Assembly: GCA_964007475.1 (NCBI GenBank)
Contig: OZ023273.1
Coordinates: forward strand, 105,584,485-105,648,484
Direction: 5' to 3'
DNA length: 64,000 nucleotides
Source of the DNA: Hybos culiciformis
Taxonomy: Eukaryota; Arthropoda; Insecta; Diptera; Hybotidae
A program made the position numbers and the translations under genes. The notes beneath the pieces are model-generated. The model saw only the letters and a program-made list of their open reading frames with translations, made no database searches and was not told the origin of the DNA. Positions 13,701 to 27,152 of the stretch are shown here, piece by piece (within the stretch, counting starts at the first letter, position 1; each line of letters starts with the position of its first letter).

Positions 13701-14950
13701 TTTCTTAATTGAAAATTTTAATTTCAAAATAATATAATCGCATTATATTCTATAATCCAAAAATCTAAATTTATTTTGAATGAATTTATGTTTTCTTTTC
13801 TCAATGCACGTACAATAATTTTAAATTTTACAAATTTCCATTTGGCATGCCAACTTTTATTTCTAAAATGAACTTATTAAAGTTATGGGAACAATTTCCT
13901 TTCACAAAACAAAAAATTTATATTCTATCATGTAAACAAATATTTATTTTGAACTTTCTAGACTCAACCCTTGATTAGATCAAACAGTGGACACACCCTT
14001 TTTTTGAAAAGAAATATTATATTAAGTTATGTTATAGTATTAACTTATATATAAAGTATTATTAAGTTTATTTATGTATAGCATAACCAGAATAAATCTT
14101 TTACATTTACAGGTTTTCCTTATGATTACAATTTATAGGTCATCATAGCTAAAATATATATGTATACATTAACCCTAGAGTGTATAGAGAGTTTATGTTT
14201 AGTTGTGATTAGTAAAAAGAAAATCTTTTTTCACAATATTTTAAGACCACGCAAAGTGATGATTCGTGATTCAATTGTAATAACTTTTATATTTGAAATG
14301 TTAAAATTATACTATAAATGTGTATTTAAATGTTTATTCTAGGAAAACTGAAAAAAAGAAAATTATTAATGATATTAGATATTAGATGGGGTTAAAGAAA
14401 AACGTTTTTGTTCTGGAAGCGCCGCTCAAACTTTTCTTACAAAATTTAGACAAGTCTTTCAATTAGACTAGAATCACAAACAACTGAGTAAGATCCACTG
14501 ATTCCATAATCTCATCCGCCTCAAATTGCGGCAAACATATTATTATTGTGTATCTATGTATTTTTAAATTAATTTCACTCTAAAATTTAGTGTCTTTAAT
14601 TTCTTTTGCCATACATCTAAGTTAGAAATGTATGCATACAGAGTGTACAAATTAAGATTAATTTACTTGAAGTGTACTATGAGCTATATACTTTTACAAT
14701 ATTCTTTTATTTTTAGTTTTTTACATTTCAGTTTCTATTTTCAATTTTCTACATAAAAATAAGTGGAAATATTTTGAAGTATGTTTGTTAAATGAAAATT
14801 CTTTAAATTTTTCATAATTTTCAATTATGGTATAATAGGATATGTATAACTTTTGTAGTATAAATACCAAGGTAAATGAAAAATTACCTACTTAGCTTCT
14901 TTTTTCTATTTTTTTTTTTTCATTAAATTAATAATTACATTTACATTTTT
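10722..14950. other. AT-rich non-coding stretch
   Basis: No gene or repeat family is recognised. There is a TA microsatellite around 12886-12905. The stretch 14400-14540 is less AT-rich (it contains GGAAGCGCCGCTC) but has no open exon with splice signals that I can support. Confidence 0.6.
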
Positions 14951-14972
14951 TTACCTGATAAAAAAAAGAAAA
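14949..14972 (-). promoter_or_regulatory. Weak recursive-splice-site match
   Basis: On the minus strand a T-rich tract reads TTCTTTTTTTATCAG and continues directly as GTAAAAAAATG, so a 3' splice site and a 5' splice site are juxtaposed. The acceptor half is good but the donor half (GTAAAA) is weak. It lies on the same strand as the candidate exon at 6685-6726. In sequence this AT-rich such a match may be chance. Confidence 0.25.
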
Positions 14973-15444
14973 TTAACTTTTGAAAACTCTCTGTAAAAAG
15001 AGTGGTTTTATACATTTTTCATTTTTAAACCACTTAATATATTCAATAAAAAGAAAAAATAAAGGTAATAAATTTAAATATAAAATTCATTATTAAATCA
15101 CTTATTTGAATAAATTGCATTAATCAATAATTTTTTATTCAAGGCAGAAAGAAAAACTTTTCTAATTTTTCAAAAATAAATATATTTTATGCACGAAATA
15201 TATGTATTCCCTTGTAAAATAATCATATAAATAGTCTATATTTGTATAATGGTTTGAAAATATATTTCATAAGATTTTTTTTTTTGATTTAATGTCAAAA
15301 ATTTCTGTGAGTATATATTTTATTTTTCCCGTGTTTGCGTTTATTCCAATCAGACCTAGTACCTAGATTGGTCAGTGTGAAAATATTCCTGATTACACTA
15401 TATGAATAGAGGAGTAATTATCACATCATTAATAGGATGGGGGG

Positions 15445-15746
15445 GTCCCAAACATATTTTGTCCCACTTTGGGCCAAAAGACAAAGTTTTATACCATTTT
15501 AAGGTAAATTAAACTTTAAAATAATCTAAAACGGATTTTCAATCAAATTTTGGGACAAAAAGTGTTTGGGACTCCAGTTAAGGAGTTATGAAACTTCTTA
15601 TGAAACTTCCCACTTTGGGCCAAAAGACAAAGTTTTATACCATTTTAAAGTAAATTAAACTTTAAAATAATCTTAAACGGATTTTCAATCAAATTTTGGG
15701 ACAAAAAGTGTTTGGGACTCCTGTTAAGGAGTTATGAAACTTCTTA
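15445..15746. mobile_element. GTCCCAAACA inverted-repeat element with internal tandem duplication
   Basis: The left end GTCCCAAACATATTTTGTCCC is answered on the right by GGGACAAAAAGTGTTTGGGACT. A 146-bp unit beginning CCCACTTTGGGCC at 15463 is repeated in tandem from 15609 with few differences, so the right end occurs twice (near 15570 and 15716). Related copies lie at 19508-19900 and 47946-48283. There is no coding capacity. Superfamily not assigned. Confidence 0.75.
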
Positions 15747-18258
15747 TTTAAGAAAAATAAAACTTGCTAATCAGATAATATCCTTTCGTCCCCATTAATT
15801 CCAAAATTTGATTAAAAGCAAGAAAAAAAGTGTAATTTTCCTTATACCCATTTTTTCTTTTTATTTAAAGCTGTCAAAATAATATTTAATTTTAAATCTA
15901 TAATCTTTATTATTTCACCTTCAAAGCACCTTAATTTTCCTAAGTTATGATTTTTTGTAAAAATTTTTTTTTATTTTTTTTTTGATTTTGTTTTATTTTT
16001 CCAAAATATATATTTTTCATATGTATATATTTTGTATATTTTGTTATATTAAGGTGCGAAGATGAAATGTTTCACCAACCATCTTGCGATATAAATAAAT
16101 CAAAACGAAACAACCTGTTGTTTATATATTTCTTTTACTGTTGAATATTTTTATATATATTTATTTTTTTTTAACTGAAATCTTATTCATGCATAAACTT
16201 CATTTATTTTAAAATATATATTATATAAATCTTCCTACATAAACTTTTATATATATGGATATTTTGTATATTTATTTATTTTTATTTTTTTTTCTTTGCT
16301 TTCATTATTTTCATTCAATATTAAATAATTTATTCAATAATACCAAAAAAGTTCACTATATATATAAATTCCCTGTGTTATTGACTTGGAAGCCTCGTTG
16401 GTAAAATTCTATACTTAGGTATATAATGTTTTTTTTTTCAGCAAAAAATAAGAAAAACAACAAAAAAAAAGCTTGGTTAGGTACTTTTTTTTTACCAATA
16501 TCGTCATCACAATTTTTCTTCTTTTTTTTTAACTTTTATAATATTAAAATAATATAAAGATGTAAATTTGATTTAGAAAGTCTGTTGAATAGTTTGATCC
16601 AAAAATAAATTTCATATTATTAAATTAACTATCAAGGATATAGTATTTGTGAAATCGTTTTTATTTTATTACATGATTGTGACAGTTCAAATCTGGAATT
16701 AAATGAAAACCGTTTTTTTTTCAGCTTCCATCTTTGGTATTTACTTTATTGCTGATTTGATAAACATAAAAACATTTCAATAAAAATATATACAGAAACG
16801 TACTTATATACGCTTGTCATTATGAATGCGTAAATAAATTAGGTATCTCTGAGTATTATAAACAAAAGTTTCTATTGCTATACTTGAAAACTTACTAATA
16901 AAATAAACCAAAAGGTATCCGTATATATTTTTTGCTTGCCTTTGGGAAATTAATACAAAAAAAAAAAAGAAGAAAATATATAAAGAAAATGAAGAAGAAG
17001 AAAAATTGTGTAATTCTATCATTCCCTTTAGAGGCAATATACTCTGTTTTCCATTAAGAAAAAAAACGAAAGAAAATCTTTTTAAGAAAATTTTTTTTTC
17101 TTTATTACAAAAACAAATCAAACGTGTGTCAAGCCAAAGAAAATATTTAATTTTTTTTTAGTTCAACAAACCATTCAATCAACCTTAAAAAGTTAAAAAA
17201 CACTTTTTTTGTGCGAAAAAAAAAAAAAAAACAAAAAAAAAAAAGAAAATCCTTTATTTTCATGCACAAAAAAAAAAAAATGTATAAAATTTTCTTAAAT
17301 AGCTCGATTTCCTTAAATAAATAATATCCTTCATCAAAGCCAAAATAAAATTTTGATAAAGGATATTTGCCTACGAAAAAAAAAAAACATTTTTTTTTTT
17401 TAAGGATAAGAAAAAGGAAAAAAATACACAATCATTTTTTTGTTCTTTTAATAATGTGTCACTTCTTTTTAATTAATGATTGTTTTTAGATTTTGTGTCA
17501 AATTAAAACAAATTTTTTGCATGCTTAAATATTTACAAAAACAAAAAAAAAAAAAGAAAAGCGTAAATTAATTTAATTTCTGTGAGAAAAAAGGACCAAA
17601 AGGTTGAAAATTTGTTAATACAGCATTGCGAAAAAAAATGAAATTAATAAATATTCCGTCAAATTATGTTAAAAGTTTATTGCAAATTTTCTTTTAAGAA
17701 AGTTTTTATTGAAAAGAAAAATTTAAAAAAAAAAACTTTTCTTAAACTTTCACTTAAAATTTAAGGATATTTTTTAATAAATCTTTGGGAAACTGTTTTT
17801 CCTTAAGAAACCTATATTATTCCAAAGGCTGATTGATTTTTTGTAATATTATAAATTTGATTGAAAAAGAATTTTGAATTTAATTTTTGCTCAAAATTTT
17901 GGTAATTTGATTTATTTTCAAAGTCAACAACAAAATAAAAGTTTTAAGAACTATAGGCTTGAATTTGCAAGCAAGAACAAAAACAAAATATAGAAACAAC
18001 ATTTAAAACATCAATTTAGAATATTAAACATAAATAATGATATAAACACTCTCAAGGAAAATGCTAAAGTATAGGTACTAGTTTTTCTTTAATTTTATTA
18101 TTGTGAGTGTCCATAAATTTTTATTTTATAAATTAAAAATTATCCCTAGCAGAGATCTGAAAAAGTAATTAATTAATTAATTTGAATCACCTTCGCATTT
18201 ATATGATTCACTTGCATTGGTTACAGAAATTGTCTCTTACATTTCATGATTAATTTCA
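15747..18258. other. AT-rich non-coding stretch
   Basis: Nothing supportable as a gene. Low-complexity A/T tracts are dense at 16140-16500 and 16960-17590. The minus-strand frames at 16804-17121 and 17147-17431 are Phe/Lys-rich translations of those tracts. Confidence 0.65.
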
Positions 18259-18290
18259 GATCTCACCTGGAAAGAAAATAAAATAATATT
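18259..18290 (-). promoter_or_regulatory. Strong recursive splice site (ratchet point) candidate
   Basis: On the minus strand a long pyrimidine tract (TTATTTTATTTTCTTTCCAG) abuts GTGAGATCTG with the junction between 18267 and 18266. This fits the insect recursive-splice consensus, Y-tract-NCAG joined to GTRAGT, in which a 3' splice site recreates a 5' splice site so that a long intron is removed in steps. The following sequence has stops in all three frames within about 30 nt, so an ordinary coding exon is unlikely. It lies on the same strand as, and about 11.5 kb upstream of, the candidate exon at 6685-6726, where such sites would be expected in a long intron. Confidence 0.55.
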
Positions 18291-18840
18291 TATTACAAAA
18301 ACAATTTATTTTTTTTGGTTTGTACCTACATAGAAACTCTTATACAGTATGTATAAATAATATTTTATCCTTACTTGTATATTATGTAGACTCGATAGGT
18401 TCTGGATTTTTATACATTTTAATATATACATTTTATTGGAATAAAAAAATTCAAATTTCAAATATTTTGCAGGATAAAAATCAAATTATCGGAAATTTTT
18501 TTTTTTTTGTGTAAGGTAATTTCATCAATTGTTGATATAGGTTTGAAAAAAAAAAATTTTTTTTTTTGTTTCAGAGATAATATTTATTAAATCAATTATT
18601 TAATAAATATATTTATTGAATGGAATCTTCCATAGAACTGAATAGAAGAGAGACAGATTAGAGAGGTAATTAAAAAAAGGTGCGAAGTCCTTGAAGTTCC
18701 TTTTTTCCTCTAAATTCCTTTTAATATTGAAGATAATTATTTCACGGTCGAGCCGTTCGAAAAAGAATTATGAGCAAGTAATTACACTAACTGAGATTTA
18801 ATGTGTTCTAATGATCTTTAGGCTATGCATTCCTATAAAG

Positions 18841-19470
18841 CACGGGTGCACAAATTTTTTAAAGTGACGAGCCAAAATAAAATAAAACAATTTTACTGCG
18901 GCCACAAGGAAAAAAATATTTTTTATTGTTTTTTATATGTACATTTTAAATTTTACTTTTTTTTAATAATTTTGGAAATATTTGGAACTTATTGTGTTGT
19001 AGCCAGTCCGTTATACGAGATCGTAGCTTGCTTTTATTTATATTCATAATTGTGAAGGTTTGTTCACATATATACGTTGAACCAAACAAAGATGCGTAAG
19101 GTCCCGCCGTATTATATAAATTTGGTTACTTGTCCTTATCCAAACATACAAAGAAAAGTCGCCGTCATTAAATTTTTGTTTTAATATTTCGTAGGATTGC
19201 AAGTATGTATATTAATTCCAATTGTAGATGACGACTAGCTTCTTCTGGATTTATTGAAAAAGGATTCGAAAATACTTTAAAATCGAATTTATATTTTTTA
19301 AAATCCTCGAATCATTTCTCAAAAATTTCTATTAATTTTCCAATCTTAATAAAGTCGACTATATATTTTATTTTTAATAAAACTTTGGCAATTTGGGAAA
19401 TGAAAAGATTGACCTTTCTTCTTTTCAAAGTAATAAAAAATATGGTATGAGCTGCGGGCCGCAAAATGCA
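18841..19470 (-). pseudogene. Decayed hAT transposase, C-terminal part, with element end
   Basis: On the minus strand, bases near 19090 down to 19015 encode FGSTYICEQTFTIMNINKSK followed by LRSRITD. This is the conserved C-terminal dimerisation (hATC) motif of the GTF2IRD2/ZBED-like hAT group, with the pattern C-E-Q-x-F-x-x-M-N-x-N-K-S. Upstream (19180-19330) another frame gives a peptide with SNPFSINPEEAS and LQLELI, typical of the same domain, but frameshifts and stops separate the blocks. At the low-coordinate edge, CACGGGTGCACAAATTTTTT, then GACGAGCC and TGCGGCCAC, resemble the terminal region of such elements. GCGGGCCGCA at 19455-19464 also fits. The N-terminal zinc finger and the RNase H-like catalytic core are not visible. 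Domesticated hAT genes exist, but the frame breaks argue for a dead copy. Confidence 0.75.
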
Positions 19471-19507
19471 TCATGGTAGTATGAAAATATTCATTAAGAT
19501 TGTGTAG

Positions 19508-19900
19508 GAGTCCCAAACATTTTTTGTCACAAAATTTGATTGAAAAGACGTTTTACGTTATTTTAAAGTTTAATTTAGTTTCAATCACTACCACTGGACT
19601 GGACAGTTTCATACTTTAAAATAGCATAAAACTTTTTAGAATCGGTTCCCAATTGACCATTTCAGTAGGAAATCCAAATGCATCTCCATGGAAATTGTAA
19701 ATGAAAAATGTTGGAAATCCACACATTTTTCATATAAAAGTGTTCAATAATGAAAAAATATGCCTAATTAATTAGAATTTTCTGAAGGAAGATTTCTTGG
19801 ATTTGGTACAATAGTCAAAATGTTCCGAACTTGGTCAATTGAGTAATGGCTAAATGCTTGAAATCTCTTCAAAATTATTTTCTTAAAACCTTACGATATT
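19508..19900. mobile_element. GTCCCAAACA family, long or partial copy
   Basis: The left end GAGTCCCAAACATTTTTTGTC and the following 130 bp, including ATAGCATAAAACTTTTTAGAATC, match the element at 47946-48283. A block near 19848-19895 (TGAAATCTCTTCAAAATTATTTTCTTAAAA) matches that element's centre. The roughly 200 bp in between is unlike it. No inverted right terminus is visible, so this is a rearranged or truncated copy. Confidence 0.6.
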
Positions 19901-22622
19901 ACATGGGGTAATGGTAATATGTTTTAGGTCTTTTCTAGATAAAAAACGTCTAAATTTAGATTAATTATTACTTCTTTTTTTTTAACAGTCTATAATGAAC
20001 ACAATTCCCTACTACTAAATATTTTTTATTATTTTTTTTTTTTGCACCCCAATAAAAACATTGAACTAAATAATTTTCAAATTCCTGAAATTTTACGCTC
20101 CATTTCAAAATATGATTTTCTTTTTCCCTGAATTGTTCATATCAATGGCAGGCAGGCTGGCAAAACAAAAATGTTTTTTTAAAGTTTAACAAAAAAAAAA
20201 AATTTTTATTTTGATGCAAGATAATGAAAATTTATTTTATGTTCTTTTTTTTTTAACTATTCTCTATTCCGATAAATTTAAATTGGTTCTATCAATGAGG
20301 AACAAAAAAAAAAAAGAAAATTTTTCCAAAACCAAAAAAAAATAAAAGAAAATTTAAAATCATCTTCAATTTTTTTTTTTTATATTTTTGACAAAGAGAA
20401 AAACAATAAAAAAAAAACCAATTTTCAAGAAAATTATTTTTTTTTATATAAAAAGGTATTTTTTCTACAAAATTTCTACAAAATTTCCATGCATTATTAT
20501 TATTATTATTATTATAATTTTTTATTTTTTTTTTTTAAGAATATAAATATAATAAAAAAAAAAAATACTCTGTAAATTGTTTTGATAAAAATAATAAATA
20601 AAAAGAAAGATAACGAAAAAAAAATATAAATAAAATTTCGATACACTCAAATGAACTAATCGAATAAAAATATCATTATTCATTCCTGTTTATTTGTTTT
20701 CATTTTGTTTTCATTTTATTTTTTTTTTTATTTTTTTTATTTTTTATTATTTTTGTCTTTCTCTGATGATTTTTCCCTTGAAAATTAAAAAAAAAAAAAA
20801 ATATTCATATCTAAATGTATATAATAAAGATACATTATATTGTATATAATGTATATGTACCTCTACACCCAAATTAAGTTCTTATAAAAGAAAAAAAATT
20901 TTAAATGACAAACATTTTTCATCGTATTACGAAAATTTGAAAATAATAGTTTGATTACTCATCCACACACTGTGGTTAAAAAAAATTACGACCTCGGGCT
21001 GGTCTGTATTTAAATTGAGATGAAAGTAACATTTTTTTAGTGGCCCTTATTAGTTATCAATCATAAATTTACTTTCATCTTATAAAACTCTTGTGCTAAG
21101 AAAATGTTAAAAATTTCTAACAATTTTGTCATCAGAAGCAAAATCTAGCCCTTGCACAGAAATTATAAATTGAACTTGCCTATGCGGATAGTTTTAGAGC
21201 AATTCTATATTTACTTAGTTACATTCGGATAACAAGATAGAATAGTAAGCTGAAAGCAATTATTTTGTTTTCACACAGGAAACTTACGAAATCGATTTCT
21301 TCTTTTTTATTTGCTTACACTTTACTTGAAAATATTCCAAGGGTTATTAAATTGTTTCGTTTTGGTGTCGAGCTTTGAACTTGACACCATTATCATTGAC
21401 AATTCTTGAATGAATTACACAGTTTAATTTCGTTTATATTTAAACTGAATAAAATTTTTATTTGTTATGTTGTGAGATCAATTTTTTAATTAATTCCTTT
21501 ATTAGATTTTTAATTTAGATAAATTTCCTCTTTTTTCTCTGAATCCAGTCTTAGAAGTTGCATTACTATGTGTTCCATTGTACCATTAATTTGAAGATAC
21601 AATAGTATCTATATTTTTATATTCACCAACAGATTTTTTTTTCTAATTTTCTAAATTATTACCTTCATGCCAGCTAGAGAGGAGAAGACATAACAAAACT
21701 TTTCCTAAAAAAAAAAAAACAATTTCATTTAAAAAAAAAAAACTTCCCATCAACATTTTAATGGGTTCTATATTGAATGAAAATAAATAAAATTTTCTTT
21801 TATGCATATATAAAATTTCAAAAAAGAAATTCTTTTTGTACATATATATTTTTTATTTTTTTTCTATTTTGTTGTGCCCGGGGAGAGAAATAGATCTTGT
21901 GTGTAAACAAAGTGTATCTAATTTCAAAAGGAAGAAAAAAAAAAGTGTAAATTTTATGCTTTTTTTTTTTCTTTTTGTATTTTTGTATTTTAGAATAAAC
22001 GTTTTTTTTTATTTCATTTTCATTTTGGTAACTCTGCGGATAATAATAAAAATAAAAAAATTTTACATTATTTTTTTTTTTTTAATTTATTAGCAAAATT
22101 ATTTTTAAAAGTCCTTAAATTAAAAGCGTGAGATAATAAAATATGTTTATTTTATGTTGTTGTTATATATAGTAGAAATATTTTTAAATCGTTCTACTTT
22201 TTCTTTAATATTATTCAATTTAAAATGTATAAATGGAAATATATACATATACATATAATTAAACTTAATTTTAACTAAACACAAACTGGAGCCACTGTTA
22301 TACTCAATTTGTTTTATTTCAAAAACCAAAAATGTATATACATGCCTAAATTTCTTAATTATATATTATTTTGCATTTCGTGTTTTGCTCACATTTTAAT
22401 AAACTACAAAATTATATGTTTTGTAAATGATGGGATTTAATTTCCACCCAGAAAAATTCTTTATGAAAAGCTTTCTGCTATTAGTTAAAAAAAAAAAAAG
22501 CATAATTAAAAAAGAAATCGTTAATTCGTCTATATCAGGCCTTTTTAATAAATATCAAAAGGTATAGAGCTGCACCAGCCAAAGCGAAGTGGGATGTTAC
22601 CATATTCCGTTGTAAAAAGAAT
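19901..22622. other. AT-rich non-coding stretch
   Basis: No gene or repeat family is recognised. Homopolymer density is extreme at 20170-20800, with an ATT microsatellite near 20496-20515. Frames at 21643-21843 and 21836-22093 are compositional. Confidence 0.65.
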
Positions 22623-22887
22623 ATATCGTTGGTTTACAAGCAAAATTCACTAAGTACATTATCCAAGATTTTGATTTTTTGTACTAAATTAAGTCATTAT
22701 AATGCCAACTTTATATGGGCAAAATCTTATAAGTCGTAAATTGATATTGTTGAGGTTTTTAGGCGGACATTTATTGCACTAAGTCAATCGTGCTATTATA
22801 ATACAATCAGAAATTCCTAAGTTGACTTAGTGAGTTTTAAAAGTATGTTTTTTGACTTAGTGATTTCTGCTTTTAAACCGACGATAT
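22623..22887. mobile_element. Short inverted-repeat element, ATATCGTTGG family
   Basis: The left end ATATCGTTGGTTTACAAGCA pairs with an inverted right end reading ATATCGTCGGTTTAAAAGCA on the other strand. The match continues through (A/G)AAATTCACTAAGT with few mismatches, giving termini of about 33 bp. The motif CACTAAGT or its inverse occurs four times in 265 bp. There is no coding capacity. A diverged relative lies at 28648-28882. Target duplication not resolved. Confidence 0.6.
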
Positions 22888-25800
22888 TGCCTATTTACAT
22901 TGATAGGAAAATGAAGTGTGATTTTGAAATGGAAAAATTGGAAAATTTGAATACGAATTCCTAAGTTTTCGAGCTGCATATTGTTTATAAAGCAAAGAAT
23001 TTCTTCAGCCACGAAAATTTACGGTTAGAGCTGCAGTTTGCCTAGTCTATGTACATACAACTGTTACATGTACACATAGTTTTCTAAAAAGTGCTAAGAC
23101 GATTTTGAGAGTTTGTAAATTGTATTCAAGTTTTAAATTAAAAAAGTTGATTTAAAAAAATAAATTAAAGTTTAAAAAAATCTTCCAAATTAAATTGCTA
23201 AACCTAGCGAAGAATATTCTTAACAAACCAAAAATATTGGTCTCGTTTAAATTTCACTTAAAATAATTCAATTATTCATTCGATTATTTTCTTATTTATT
23301 CTAATTTAAGAGGAATTTTTCAAGAACTTTATTTATTTATTATTTTTTATCATTGTTTTCGAAATGAAAAATTCTGGAATAAATTATTTTTATTGTATAT
23401 ACTTGACTTTTTCAATAAAAAAAACAGAATATAATATAACTAAAAATAATATTATGATGGATGAAATAAAATTTATATTTAAAAAAAAAAATGCAAATAA
23501 TTTTAAACATATAGTGTATATAGATGTTTCGTAGAATATACATATATTTATAATACATTATTGTATTGAATATAGACATTTGAGTATAAATCTACAAATC
23601 GCAAGCTTTCTCCAACAAATAAAATCCAATAAATAAAATATTAATTTCCCAAAAATCTAGATTCAGATGATTAAATTTAATGTTATTAAGTTTTGAGAAA
23701 AAATAATAAAATATACAAGAACTTTGGAAGAAATAAAAATGACACTGCTGGTAAAAGATTAAAAATTTTATTTTAATACATATTCCGTAGGAACTTATTT
23801 TTCTCTTTAATCATTTTCAAATTGCTATACCTATATAAAATTTCGTTCAATTAACAAAAAATTGGCAATTTTCAGTGATATTAATATTTATTTTCCTCAG
23901 GAGTTGTAAAATTTAATATAAAAAAAAAAAAAAAATAGCCACTAGTGAACATTTAACATGATTTAATTTTTTATATCAACGATTTTAATGAATGAATATT
24001 GATTTTTGTGTTCTAAAAAATTTGTATATAAAAATGTTATTCGATATAAGAACATTATTATAATGAATGTGATTCAATTAAAAAGTTTCATAAGCGCACA
24101 TTATTCTCTAATTGAACGATTTATTTATAAAATTTATTTTATAAATATTTCTACTTCAAATTTTATCATTTTTATATCAAAATTTATATACATGAATATT
24201 AAGAATAGAAAATTTAATTGGTTTTTCTATAATGCAGTTTCAGGATATATTTAAGTATACTTCTGTTATATACTAAAAATAAAATGGAAATATACTTAGA
24301 CATAATGGTTTTAATTTGGTTTAAAATAAATATTTTCAACATTTATTATTAGATTTATGCTGTGGATTCAATTACATAAAGTTATTTGCGTCGATCATGT
24401 TGGAATTGATTGTTTTGTAGGTGTAGAAAAAATTATATAAAGAAACATTTTTATACTCTAAATCTATCTCTTAATGACGCACTCTTTATTGACGTAATAT
24501 CTAAATTGAATTGTTAAACTTTAATCAGACGTGAATAAATAATAAAAAAAAAAAATCGATATGAATATTTGGAAAATGCTACGGCTAATAAATTTATTAA
24601 ATTTATTTCATGTCATCATGACCAATAAATCATGAATGTGAAACCATATTTAAAATAAAAAAAAAAATTCCAAATTTACAATAAATATAATACCAATCCC
24701 ACATAAAAAGAAAATTTATCATAAAGAATTTAAGACAAGCATTTTGTATATTTTCAAAGGAAATTTTTATCATGTTAAAGCAAAAACCAGAAATTTATAT
24801 TTTTCTTTTAATATTATAAATATTTTCACCTTATTTTCTTATATGGTACATAAATTTATATAAGTATAAGCATATACATTATACAATTTATAGAAATTAA
24901 GTATATTATATATATTTCGTTAATTGTTTACACCAGGTGATGGCAATTACAGCTTATACTTTTTAGAGAATCCATATAATTGGCATCTCAAGGTAAAACG
25001 ATAAAACGTAGCTATTGGCATATACATAATCATTCGTTAAACTAATACTTACATGCTAAAAAATTATATGCTTTCTCAGCTATAATGTTCTGTATATACA
25101 ATGCGTGACCATCATACATTATGTTAGACTTAAATGAAACTTCGAAACTACAATAATAATAATAATAAAATGAAATGGTGTTAAATACTTAAATTTTAGG
25201 ATGCACTTACAATTTCATATTATACATATATATACATATACACTACTTTGAAGCAGGGGATAAATTCAAATTAACTTGTTGTCGCTAGAAGATTAATGCC
25301 ATGAAAATTAACTCCAAAAAATGATTTATATTTAATTCATACCATTAAATTAATAATAATAAAAAGTTTTTCATTTTTAATTTTGAAATGTCACGCAAAG
25401 GAAACTCTTAGTGTTAAAATTTAGATATATTTAAGTTAGTTTTTTTATTTTTTTATTATTATTATAGAAAAAATTAAGTTACATACGGAAAATACTATGT
25501 TATTAGTCTCGTTACATGGTTCATTAATTTATAGAAAATAGCTATTTAGTACGCAAAATACTGTTATTAATGTTAACAACTATTTAATTCAAGAATTATA
25601 ATTTTTTTTGTTTTTAAATATAAAAATATGGAATAAGTTTTTTATTTAAATTTTCAACTAACTATTTGCCAATGAAAATTTTATACTTATTAAAAAAATT
25701 AAAAATTAACGAACGAATAATTTATAGTTTAATAAGAAAATGATATACGTTTCAACGAGCTAATTGATGTGTAATAAGTCGAAATTTCAGCAATTTTTCA

Positions 25801-27152
25801 ATTAAACTTTATGAAATTTTATTTAAACTTAAACAAAGGGTTATGTGCTTTGAATTAAACCTTTGTTTTTTTTTTCGCAACAGATGTTTATATCACAAAA
25901 ATATGTGTAAATATCGTTCATCAGTCAATTTAATTGAGCTGAAAATCGTTCCAACATAATGAAATGGTAAGCAATGAATAGAAAAATTCAGGACTGCAAT
26001 TCAACATAAAATTTCAAAATATTTTTAGTAAATAAAAAAAAAAAACCAAACTCCATCAAAATCTTTTACTCATAATTTGATTTAAAAATTTCAAAAACTA
26101 AAAAAACTGTGGTTTATAGTCTAGTAAGGATAACATATCCCTCATAAATGAATAATTTCTCTATCCATTTGAAGAAAAGAAAAATAAATTGGCCCAGCTA
26201 TTTAGATAAACAAAAATGTTTTTTTTTTTTGTTTTTTTTGTCATTTTAAAAATTTTCTATTGTTTCATTGTATAAATAAAAAATTTATTTACTAAGAAAT
26301 TAATTTTGCAACTTAAAATATTTGTCATGAGTTTTATTTGTTTTTCTTTACTTTTTCTATTTTATTTTTTTTTTATTTTATTTGAAAACACAGAACACAA
26401 AAGATAAAAAATAAAAATTTAAAAAAAAAATATTTTTTTTTGTTTATAAAAAACAAAATAAAAATGTCTTTTTTTAATGTAAAAAAAAAAAGATATTTGT
26501 ATCTATAAAGTTCTCAGGAGATTCTAATTCAACATCATTCATAAAAAAAAATAAATAAAAAATACACACAACTTCACAGATAACAATATTACAATTTTCT
26601 CTTTGGAATTGTCATATATAAATCAATAAAAATGTATATTATAGACCTGAAGCGTATTAGGTTATATATATTTATTTTTGTTTTTAAAACACATTTTGGA
26701 TTTTTTTTTTTTTTTTGGATAAAATGAACTTTTAGAATTTCAATTTTCTTTTTTAGTTTTATTTAATTTTCGAATTGCAGTTTTATGACAAAATATTTAT
26801 AGGGATATAAAATTTAGTAAAATCGACAATAATAAATATTTTATATTGATGGGTAGAGAAGAGAGTATAGCAAATACAAAAAATTGCATAATTGCATGTG
26901 AGATTTCATTACGAGTTTTTGGTAGCAGATAAAGACATGTCGAAATCTAGTAATGTGTACATTTCAGTATTGGAGAATACGTATTTATAAATGGTGTAAA
27001 AATAAATTCGCGATCATAGCTTAACAAAATGGTCGAATGCAAATTGGACGACAATTCGAACATTTCAGTATTAATAGTTATAAGAATTTTAGTAATAATG
27101 CGCGATGGGCAGACCCACAGACAGAAAATGAAATCATATAGTCCGTTGTATC
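22888..27152. other. AT-rich non-coding stretch
   Basis: No gene recognised. Around 26940-27150 the composition is less AT-rich and includes GATGGGCAGACCCACAGACA, reminiscent of old insect repeat sequence. This is the site into which the hAT MITE at 27153-27567 inserted. Opposed frames at 26947-27243 and 27029-27211 overlap that repeat and are not credible genes. Near 25045 a GTAAGTATT donor-like sequence exists on the minus strand but lacks a good acceptor. Confidence 0.5.

Noticed and set aside
16804..17431. Two minus-strand frames of about 100 codons
   Set aside because: Phe/Lys/Ile-rich translations of homopolymer tracts, no domain, no splice context.
25045..25110. Minus-strand 37-nt exon-like segment ending in GTAAGTATT
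   Set aside because: The donor is good but the acceptor (TGTATATACAG) lacks a pyrimidine tract, and the peptide is unrecognised.
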